From assembly GCA_026710565.1 (NCBI GenBank), contig JAPOQV010000078.1, positions 1-12,028 on the forward strand: a stretch of DNA of 12,028 nucleotides. The letters are read 5' to 3'. The position numbers and the translations under genes were made by a program. Source of the stretch: Spirochaetaceae bacterium. GTDB lineage: Bacteria; Spirochaetota; Spirochaetia; SZUA-6; Bin103. The notes under the pieces are model-generated. The model ran no database searches. It was given only the letters and a program-made list of their open reading frames with translations, and had not been told where the DNA came from. Positions 1 through 6,059 of this stretch are shown here, piece after piece. Position 1 is the first letter of the stretch; each line of letters begins with the position of its first letter.

Positions 1-446
1 GCAACCGCCAGGTGCAGCTGGACGACCCCGACCAGCCGCCGCCCCAGCCCGCCGCCGGAGAGCCCCAGCAGCGCCACTGCACCGCCGACGCGCGCTGCCG
101 CCCCCCGCCGCGCCACCATGCCGGCGGTTCGCAGGCTGGCCGACACGGTGAATACCGGGTCGGCGCTCTTCTCCAGCGCCCCGGCGATGCGCCGCTCCAG
201 CGGCTCGCGCGGACCGCGCGCGGCCGGCCGCCGCCGCGCCAGCAGATCCCGGAAGCGGCCGACCAGCGGCAGGTCCGGCAGGGTCACGGCGTCTACCAGT
301 CCTTTGTCCACCATGCCCCGGTAGGCGCGCGCTTGGCCGGCCTGCGCCTGCTCCGCGGTGATCACGAACCGGCCGGTGGCGAGCCGCTCCAGCGCAGTGC
401 CGAGGTTTGCACGCCGATCTTTCTCACCCCCACTCTCCTGCACCAT
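1..446 (-). CDS. Hypothetical protein, N-terminal 148 residues (runs off left edge)
   Basis: This is an open minus-strand frame from ATG at 446 to the window edge with no stop, so the C-terminus is missing. The start is supported by a strong Shine-Dalgarno, GGGAGG (plus-strand positions 452-457), 5 nt upstream of the ATG. Codons are strongly G/C-ending, like the other chromosomal genes and unlike the neighbouring module, so this strand is coding rather than the proline/arginine-rich plus-strand frame over the same bases. The product begins MVQESGGEKD. It has a charged, helical-looking first 80 residues with an Arg-rich patch (RDLLARRR, about 66-73), then a Gly/Ala/Leu-rich stretch (about 118-148) that could start a hydrophobic domain. 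I do not recognise the family. It is downstream of and co-oriented with the NTPase gene, but the 178-nt gap and different composition argue against shared function. Confidence 0.6.
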   Translation of the reverse strand, partial: MVQESGGEKDRRANLGTALERLATGRFVITAEQAQAGQARAYRGMVDKGLVDAVTLPDLPLVGRFRDLLARRRPAARGPREPLERRIAGALEKSADPVFTVSASLRTAGMVARRGAAARVGGAVALLGLSGGGLGRRLVGVVQLHLAV

Positions 447-624
447 TCAAGCCTCCCGGCTCAACACCGCGTAAACGAATCCCCCGCCACGTATCATCCC
501 ACAGCCACCTCCAATCCCGATAGACCGCAATCCAAGATCTCATCAATCAGATGAGTAGCCACGCGCTCAACCGTCACCGATGCTTCACCTAACTAACGAG
601 CAGACCGTTGCCGAGGTTCCCGTC
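447..624. other. Intergenic spacer between NTPase gene and left-edge gene
   Basis: This is 178 nt of visibly less GC-rich sequence between two minus-strand genes. It contains a short inverted repeat, CTCATC and GATGAG arms (539-544 and 550-555) with a 5-nt loop. No T-run follows on the minus strand, so it is not a convincing intrinsic terminator. The promoter of the left-edge gene should lie here, but I see no clear -35/-10 pair. A short sequence at 561-576 resembles one at 3662-3678 on the other side of the module. Confidence 0.5.
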
Positions 625-2886
625 TCATTTCCCAATACCGCCCACGAACAGCTCAAAGCTACCGTTCGCCTGCTCAATCGAGCGTTGCACCGCATCCAAC
701 GGAACGCCGAGCTGAAAACGACGCTGCTGTCCCGACCCCCGATACTCCACTTCGACGACTACGCCATGGTCCATTAGCGTCGGAAGAATAGTATCGAAGA
801 ACGCACCGGCCTCTCTCCCCAGTCGCTGCCTAATAGTGTGTTCGTTCACACCCGTAGAACGCAAGAACGCTCGGCATATACGTTCGGCAAGAACGAGATG
901 CCGGTCCGGGGTGATCTCCCGTACTCCATTCCCATTCCCCTCCTGTCTCCGCACCGAAACTTCAAAGCCCTTCTGCTGAAGAATTCGTTCGATGACTGTC
1001 GGCGCAAAAATAGCCGTCTCATCGACGGACCGCACGACAGAGAAAACCTCACAGCCCTCCATTTTCGATTGGCGAATGCCCACCAACCCCGAGAAATCAA
1101 TCTGCCCAAACTGACAATTCCGAAAATCGCAGCTACTGATGTCCGTCTTCGTGAGGTCGGTCCGCTGAAAGTAGCAATCGCGAAATTCCACGTTCCTGAT
1201 CGTCCTCGATCTCAGCGAATCGACGGGGAACGACATGCTTTTAATAACGAATTGCCCCGCATCGCAAGCACAATCGATCAGCCTCATCGACAAGCTCCCC
1301 GAGTTGTCCTTGACGAACGACGCCCGAGGCTCCGTGGCACAAGCAGTGTTCAGCGTGTCAATCGCCTTCCGTCCCCCGCGGTCGTTGCTGAACACCACTC
1401 GCGCAGCAACGTCCACCGACAACTCAGGAAGCCTAGCGATTCGGAAGACGCGACGCAGATTCACCACATCCCCTCTATCAACCGTATGGGCCACCGCCTC
1501 CCCAAGAAAAAAGTGAAAAAACTCATCGTGATCAAATCGATAGGACTTGCCTGTGTCTGCGGCAGGTACTATTAGTGCATGGTGCCGGATTCGCTCGCGA
1601 ATCTGATTAGTCGTTCGCACATCCATTCCGCACGCGTCTGCGTACAGATCAGCGATTCCATCGAAAATATCAGATTTGAGGACTGCGGTTTCGCTAACCC
1701 ACATCTCCAAAGCTACCTCTGCCAACAGTTCCCGGTGTTGACTCACCTTGAGCAGAGGACGCGCAGGGTCTCCCGACCGATCTATCCATTTCTCTCGAGC
1801 TTCCCGCGCGATAATTGACTCTATGAAATTTTCGAAATAGCCTTCGTTAGTAATGTTCTCGATAAGATCCACGCGATCTCCGCTGTCACTAGCAACGTCG
1901 ATCAGCCGTCTGACCAGCACCGCTCGAGTAAGCAACGGATGTCGCTTCCCGAGCTTGTCGGCGACCTCCTCAAACAGCGTCACACCGTCGACCGCACCGC
2001 GTTTGGCCGCATACTTTATAAACCGGTCGCGGTTCCATCTGACCAGGTGAACGCGTGCGAAATCCGCACTCTGTTCGCGGATCGAGTCGAACAACGGCAC
2101 CTGTACTTGAAGGTTCTTATACTCGAAGTACGCGCTCCGAGCAGCGATGAGAATCGTCCCCTCAGATTGCAGAAGCTGCATGAGATTGCCCAGCGCGGTT
2201 ACGGCGTCGCCTGCTTGCCCCTCGACGAACATCTCTTCAAAGCCATCCAGCGCCGGCACGATCACCCCCATCCGGACGAGCCACACGAACGCTTCGTAGT
2301 AGAGAAACGGAAATCGCAACGTGTTTACTAGTGTCCCGATGATGACATCGTCAAAACGCAGCAGAGTACGGCCACCGAGTGATACCGGCAGGATAAGCCA
2401 ATCTGCCTCCTTTTCCTTGTATTTCTGAGCTTGGTAATGAGCCAGACTATGGATCAGCGTCGTCTTGCCCTCCCCTGCATCGGACGTCAGATAGACGCCA
2501 GTGGAGGTGCCCGCGGGTCTCTCATTGAGCAAACTGAGGATGGTGGGCGAAACTTCGGCAAGTATCGTTTCAGCATCTTCTGGGGATCGTTCCATTCGAT
2601 CGAGCAGCCGACCGGCAGGTTCGATAAAGTACTCTTCATTCGAAATTTGCGTCAGTATCCGGTCAGCGAGAACGGGGAGCCGGGCAATTCGGTTGACGAT
2701 CCAGCTAGACGCTCGACATGTCTCGCCATTCTCCTCCACGAATAAGTCTCCGGGCCGCTTGTATAGGCTCGCCTGGATGGTTTCATCTCTGATTTCTACC
2801 AGCAATTCGTTGCGATCGAGATCGACATTGGCCGGCTTGTCAGCAAATGCCGTGAGAACCCGTCGAAACTCTTCGTATTCCATCAT
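625..2886 (-). CDS. NACHT-like STAND NTPase with pentapeptide-like repeats and C-terminal winged-helix-like region
   Basis: This 753-aa protein is probably a signal-sensing STAND ATPase. Visible in order: an N-terminal region of about 130 residues with no recognised fold; Walker A SDAGEGKTTL (135-144); Walker B VIVPALDGFEEMF (208-220), matching the NACHT hhhhDGxxE pattern; a sensor-1-like strand ILIAARS (245-251); and a helical/winged-helix region ending in FDHDEFFHFFLGEAVA (451-466), resembling the motif that closes many NACHT modules. Pentapeptide-like repeats rich in DF/EF/DL steps follow (about 563-600). A C-terminal segment (about 660-725) has the helix-helix-wing look of a winged HTH. 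The ATG overlaps the stop of the upstream nuclease gene (ATGA); a second ATG follows directly, and the upstream GAGGGGG supports either. Composition is less GC-rich than its neighbours, suggesting transfer. Bacterial NACHT proteins are established anti-phage factors; that role here is inferred. Alternatives are an SWACOS/AP-ATPase-like regulator or a transcriptional STAND protein. Confidence 0.85.
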   Translation of the reverse strand: MMEYEEFRRVLTAFADKPANVDLDRNELLVEIRDETIQASLYKRPGDLFVEENGETCRASSWIVNRIARLPVLADRILTQISNEEYFIEPAGRLLDRMERSPEDAETILAEVSPTILSLLNERPAGTSTGVYLTSDAGEGKTTLIHSLAHYQAQKYKEKEADWLILPVSLGGRTLLRFDDVIIGTLVNTLRFPFLYYEAFVWLVRMGVIVPALDGFEEMFVEGQAGDAVTALGNLMQLLQSEGTILIAARSAYFEYKNLQVQVPLFDSIREQSADFARVHLVRWNRDRFIKYAAKRGAVDGVTLFEEVADKLGKRHPLLTRAVLVRRLIDVASDSGDRVDLIENITNEGYFENFIESIIAREAREKWIDRSGDPARPLLKVSQHRELLAEVALEMWVSETAVLKSDIFDGIADLYADACGMDVRTTNQIRERIRHHALIVPAADTGKSYRFDHDEFFHFFLGEAVAHTVDRGDVVNLRRVFRIARLPELSVDVAARVVFSNDRGGRKAIDTLNTACATEPRASFVKDNSGSLSMRLIDCACDAGQFVIKSMSFPVDSLRSRTIRNVEFRDCYFQRTDLTKTDISSCDFRNCQFGQIDFSGLVGIRQSKMEGCEVFSVVRSVDETAIFAPTVIERILQQKGFEVSVRRQEGNGNGVREITPDRHLVLAERICRAFLRSTGVNEHTIRQRLGREAGAFFDTILPTLMDHGVVVEVEYRGSGQQRRFQLGVPLDAVQRSIEQANGSFELFVGGIGK

Positions 2887-3608
2887 CCGACCCCCTCAAG
2901 AAGATTGATTTGTATGTATCCTGAACTGTCTCCGTGCACATAGTGCGCCTTGGTCGAGCGCCCCTTCTCGGTATGTACGTGGACAATGCTCATTCCGATC
3001 TGCAGCGCCGTTCTAATGGCTGGCCAAAGATCGTCATCAGAGGTCACCACAGCGACTTTCGGCTCGTGCAGGTGCGCACTAAAGAAAACATCGGCGGCCA
3101 TCATCGCGTCGACGAGTTTTTGTTCACGGCGCCGAACTACGAGCGGCGCCTCTACTTCACAGCTGTCCTCAATGCAATCTCCACGGACAAAAAAGTCGTA
3201 GCCGGGGCGCAGCGGACAGCGGTTAGGAAATGCGCATCCGACCGAGGCGGGGTCCAGAAAATCTATGCCGCGGGGAGCGGCTTTTGATCTCAGCGTGTAC
3301 CACAGATGATGGGCAGGATCGGACTTTATGCTATACGCAAGATCGGCATTCACGACAATCGAGCGTTTTTCGGGAGCAGCATAGATCAAACTGGGAAAGT
3401 GTCCTCGCAGCGTCTTGCTGATACTCTGCGCGTCGCGTGTGGGCGTTTGATCATCGTACCAACCTCCGTACAGTCGAATGTCAATTCTTCTCTCATCCGA
3501 CGGCAAATATAGGGGAACAAGAGCCGATGTTATCCGGTCAACGACACTGATGATTGAGTCGCGCCGGAGTCGTTGGGATAAATTGTAGTAGTCGACCAGA
3601 ACGTCCAT
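2883..3608 (-). CDS. NYN domain (PIN-like) nuclease, partner of the NACHT NTPase
   Basis: This 241-aa protein has the hallmarks of the NYN branch of PIN-like metal-dependent ribonucleases. It starts directly with a strand and acidic/Asn motif, MDVLVDYYNLS (D6, N9). A helix EQKLVDAMMAADV (162-174) supplies K164, D167 and D173. The strand-loop VVTSDDDLWPAI (187-198) matches the NYN xTSDxDFxP signature with D191-D193. Together these give the expected acidic metal site. An insertion of about 40 residues between core strands contains four cysteines (C125, C131, C145, C150) that could bind zinc. Start: ATG at 3608, preceded by GGGGTGA about 5 nt upstream; beginning any later would remove the catalytic D6. 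Its TGA overlaps the ATG of the NTPase gene by 4 nt, so the two are probably translationally coupled and act together, with this protein the likely effector. The substrate (tRNA, mRNA or other RNA) cannot be read from sequence. No signal peptide or membrane segment. Confidence 0.82.
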   Translation of the reverse strand: MDVLVDYYNLSQRLRRDSIISVVDRITSALVPLYLPSDERRIDIRLYGGWYDDQTPTRDAQSISKTLRGHFPSLIYAAPEKRSIVVNADLAYSIKSDPAHHLWYTLRSKAAPRGIDFLDPASVGCAFPNRCPLRPGYDFFVRGDCIEDSCEVEAPLVVRRREQKLVDAMMAADVFFSAHLHEPKVAVVTSDDDLWPAIRTALQIGMSIVHVHTEKGRSTKAHYVHGDSSGYIQINLLEGVG

Positions 3609-3651
3609 CCGTCACCCCGTGGCCAGACACCCATGGTAACCGCATCCAGCG

Positions 3652-3672
3652 GGTTAACGCAACGCGCTAACC
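3652..3672. repeat. Inverted repeat in the presumed promoter region of the NYN-NACHT operon
   Basis: Arms GGTTAACGC (3652-3660) and GCGCTAACC (3664-3672) are inverted with one mismatch around a 3-nt spacer. They lie in the 97-nt gap between the sulfatase stop and the NYN start. No T-run follows on either strand, so it looks more like an operator or protein-binding site than an intrinsic terminator. A nearby direct repeat of TGCTCA (3685-3690 and 3697-3702, 12-nt period) is also present. The function is not established. Confidence 0.4.
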
Positions 3673-3705
3673 TTTCACAGCGTTTGCTCAATGCTATGCT
3701 CAGAA

Positions 3706-5154
3706 TCACAAGTACGGATACATCCGCGTGGGGTCGTAGCCGGGGATGAACAGGTTGTGCGGGCGCCCGGTCGAAAGCGCCCCGTCCCGGACGAACCCCT
3801 CGGGCCGGTCGCGCAGCACGTCGACCAGGCGCGATCGCCACCGGTTCAGCTCGGCACCGCCGGCGGGTGCCAGGTTGCACAACTCTTGCGGATCCTCGTC
3901 CAGGTCGAAGAGCTGCTCTCGGCCGGTCTGCGAGTACCAGATGTACTTGCGGTGGCCGTCGGTCAGGTAGTGCTGGCCCAGGTCGTGGGCGTACTGGCCG
4001 GCGTGCTCGCCGTGCAGGTACTCGCGCACCGTCCGCGCCTCGCCGCGCATGACCGGCAGCAGGCTCCTGCCGGTCACCGAGTCCGGGATCGGCGCGCCGG
4101 CGATGTCCAGGATGGTCGGCATCAGGTCCTGCAGCCCGACCGCCGCCTGCGACACCACGCCGGAGCAGAGCGGATCGCGCTGCGTGCCGCTGACGATGAA
4201 CGGCACGCGCGCCGAGCCCTCGTACGGCCAGCACTTGCGGAACATGTGGTGGTCGCCGAGCATCTCGCCGTGGTCGGCGGTGAAAAGGAACACCGTGTCG
4301 GCCAGCTCCGCCCTCATCACCTGCAGCAGCCGGCCGATCTGGTCGTCGATGAAGTTGATCATCCCGTAGTAGGCCGCCTGGCTGCAGCGGCGGTCATGCT
4401 CGTCCAGGTCGATGTACCAGGCGTTGGGATTGACGCCCTTGCGCGGCACCGGCCCGCCCGGCATGTCCAGCGCCCAGTCGCCCACCGGCGGGGCCGGCAG
4501 GTCGCGGTCGATGTAGCGGTCGTAGTAGTGGCGCGGCGGCGTGAACGGTGGGTGCGGGTCGATGAACGACAGGTTGAGGAAGAAGGGGTGCGAATCGTCG
4601 CGGTGCTCCAGGAAGTGGATGGCGCGGTCGACCACCCAGAAGGTGTGCATCAGCTCCTCCGGCAGGTGGTGGGGCCGGCCCACCCAGGCGTTGGAGGAGA
4701 CCCCGTGCGCGTAGCCGGCATGGTGGTCGCGCACGCCGCGGTCGGCCAGCCACTCGGCGAAGTCGCCGCCGTTGCTGGTGTCGGCGATCTGCACGTGCTC
4801 GAACCCGTAGCGCCAGCGACTCGACCCGCGGCCGCGCACGTGGCTCTTGCCGATCATCTCGGTCTGGTAGCCGGCGGCGGTGAGCTCGCCGGCCATCAGG
4901 TGCGGCGGCGCCCAGTCGTGGTCCGGACCCATGCCCACCGCGCCGTTGGCCGCCGGCGCCGTGCCGCTCATCATGGTGCGGCGCGCCGGCACGCAGCTCG
5001 GGCACTCGGAGTACGCACGGCCGAAGCGCGCTCCAGTGGCGGCAAGCCAGTCCAGGTTGGGGGTCTGCAGCACCGGGTGGCCGTCGATGCCCAGGGCGTC
5101 GCCGCGCTGCTGGTCGGTCAGGATAAGGACGATGTTGGGTCGGTCGCTCGCCAT
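3706..5154 (-). CDS. Type I (formylglycine-dependent) sulfatase, alkaline-phosphatase superfamily
   Basis: This 482-aa protein hydrolyses sulfate esters or a related substrate. Residues visible: N-terminal strand PNIVLILTDQQRGD with metal ligand D14; the sulfatase signature CVPARRTMMSG (54-64), a [C/S]xPxR motif with C54 to be oxidised to formylglycine; GKSH (102-105), supplying the conserved Lys and His; and the C-terminal metal motif FTADHGEMLGD (291-301) with D294 and H295. The length is normal for bacterial choline-sulfatase/arylsulfatase-like enzymes. No signal peptide or lipobox is present, so a cytoplasmic location is inferred, which is less common for polysaccharide sulfatases. Start: ATG at 5154; no convincing Shine-Dalgarno precedes it, but the frame upstream closes at a stop within 20 nt. 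It lies 18 nt downstream of the methyltransferase gene and may be cotranscribed. The maturase (FGE or anSME) is not in the window. The substrate is unresolved; the adjacent saccharide genes suggest a sulfated sugar. Confidence 0.92.
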   Translation of the reverse strand: MASDRPNIVLILTDQQRGDALGIDGHPVLQTPNLDWLAATGARFGRAYSECPSCVPARRTMMSGTAPAANGAVGMGPDHDWAPPHLMAGELTAAGYQTEMIGKSHVRGRGSSRWRYGFEHVQIADTSNGGDFAEWLADRGVRDHHAGYAHGVSSNAWVGRPHHLPEELMHTFWVVDRAIHFLEHRDDSHPFFLNLSFIDPHPPFTPPRHYYDRYIDRDLPAPPVGDWALDMPGGPVPRKGVNPNAWYIDLDEHDRRCSQAAYYGMINFIDDQIGRLLQVMRAELADTVFLFTADHGEMLGDHHMFRKCWPYEGSARVPFIVSGTQRDPLCSGVVSQAAVGLQDLMPTILDIAGAPIPDSVTGRSLLPVMRGEARTVREYLHGEHAGQYAHDLGQHYLTDGHRKYIWYSQTGREQLFDLDEDPQELCNLAPAGGAELNRWRSRLVDVLRDRPEGFVRDGALSTGRPHNLFIPGYDPTRMYPYL

Positions 5155-5172
5155 GGTGATGAACAGCTTAGC

Positions 5173-5973
5173 TCATCGGTCTGCGGCCGCCTCACGGCGC
5201 TGGCGCAGCGCCTCGAACAGCAGTGCCGCTCCGGCCATGGCGACGTTGACGGAGTCGGCGTGTCCCAGCATCGGGATCGACACGGCGGCGTCCGCGCCGG
5301 TCAGCCACGCATCGTCCAGGCCGAACTGCTCGTTGCCCAGCACCACGGCGACGGCGCCGGTCAGGTCGTGGTCGGTGTAGCAGCGCTCGGCGGACGGCGT
5401 GGTGACGACGGTTCGCACCCCTCGCGCGGCCAGCCAGCGCCGCGTGGCCTCGGCACCGGCATGCGCCGCCGGGACCGTGAACAGCGTACCGACGCTGGCG
5501 CGCACGACGTTGGGATTGAACAGGTCGGTCACGGGGTCACAGGCGATCAGCGCGGCGGCGCCCACCGCGTCGGCGGTGCGCAGCAGCGTGCCCAGGTTGC
5601 CCGGCTTCTCGATCGCGGTGGCGACCACGTACAGCGGATCGGCCGGTGGCTCCGGCAGGGCGCCGATCCGCCAGTCCGGCATCGGCGCCACCGCCAGCAG
5701 ACCGTCGGGGCGGTCGCGGTAGGAGAGCTTGGCGAACACGGTGTCATCGGTCGCGACCAACTCGGCGCCGCAGTCGCGGCGGGCGCGGTCCAGCAGCGCC
5801 GGCTCGTTGCTGCCCAGGTAGAGTGCGGGACAGTGGTAGACAGACTCCAGCGGCAGCCGTGCCTCCACGGCGCGCAGTAGTTCCCGGTAGCCCTCGATCA
5901 GGAACGCCCGCTCGCGGTCCCGCGCACGCCGGCGGCGCAGCCGCACCGCGCGCTTCACGCCGGCGTTCTGCAT
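5173..5973 (-). CDS. TrmH/SpoU-family RNA 2'-O-ribose methyltransferase
   Basis: This 266-aa SPOUT methyltransferase would transfer a methyl group from SAM to a ribose 2'-OH in rRNA or tRNA. The N-terminal part (about 1-95) has the basic, L30e-like substrate-binding look (RLRRRRARDRERAFLIEG). The trefoil-knot catalytic domain shows motif 1 EKPGNLGTLLRTADAVGA (122-139, with N126 and R132), motif 2 VLGNEQFGL (211-219) and motif 3 SIPMLGHADSVNVAMAGAAL (232-251, with S241 and N243). I chose ATG at 5973 because GAGGG lies about 8 nt upstream. The frame stays open to an ATG at 6066, but that would overlap the divergent hydrolase start and add a non-conserved extension. The exact RNA target (RlmB-, TrmH- or TsnR-like) cannot be assigned. 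The gene diverges from the carbohydrate operon across an 86-nt spacer. Confidence 0.9.
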   Translation of the reverse strand: MQNAGVKRAVRLRRRRARDRERAFLIEGYRELLRAVEARLPLESVYHCPALYLGSNEPALLDRARRDCGAELVATDDTVFAKLSYRDRPDGLLAVAPMPDWRIGALPEPPADPLYVVATAIEKPGNLGTLLRTADAVGAAALIACDPVTDLFNPNVVRASVGTLFTVPAAHAGAEATRRWLAARGVRTVVTTPSAERCYTDHDLTGAVAVVLGNEQFGLDDAWLTGADAAVSIPMLGHADSVNVAMAGAALLFEALRQRREAAADR

Positions 5974-6059
5974 GCTGACGACCCTCGGTGGCTCCACTCC
6001 GGCAAGTATGAACCCCAGGCGCCCCCGCCGTTGACGGTTCGCGGCTATGCTGCGGTGCC
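5974..6059. promoter_or_regulatory. Divergent intergenic region, possible leaderless promoter for the hydrolase gene
   Basis: This 86-nt spacer separates the divergent methyltransferase and glycoside hydrolase genes, so promoters for both are expected. On the plus strand TATGCT (6046-6051) sits 8 nt before the hydrolase ATG at 6060, and no Shine-Dalgarno is visible. If TATGCT is a -10 element, the transcript would begin at or next to the ATG. No good -35 lies at the proper distance (a TTGACG at 6031-6036 is too close). The same TATGCTGC octamer recurs at 8612-8619 before the kinase-like gene. Confidence 0.3.

Noticed and set aside
12..554. 180-aa plus-strand frame at the left edge
   Set aside because: It is Pro/Gln/Arg-rich and lacks a ribosome binding site. 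The opposite strand has coding-like codon choice and a strong Shine-Dalgarno at the right spacing.
539..555. Inverted repeat CTCATC/GATGAG as a terminator of the NTPase gene
   Set aside because: The stem is only 6 bp, AT-rich, and no T-run follows on the minus strand.
838..1575. 245-aa plus-strand frame within the NTPase gene
   Set aside because: It is antisense to the pentapeptide-like and C-terminal regions of the NTPase; no start signal or recognisable domain.
3691..5880. 729-aa plus-strand open frame
   Set aside because: It is antisense to the sulfatase and methyltransferase, which carry clear motifs. The long frame is an artefact of high GC and its composition (Val/Gln/His/Arg-rich) is typical of shadow frames.
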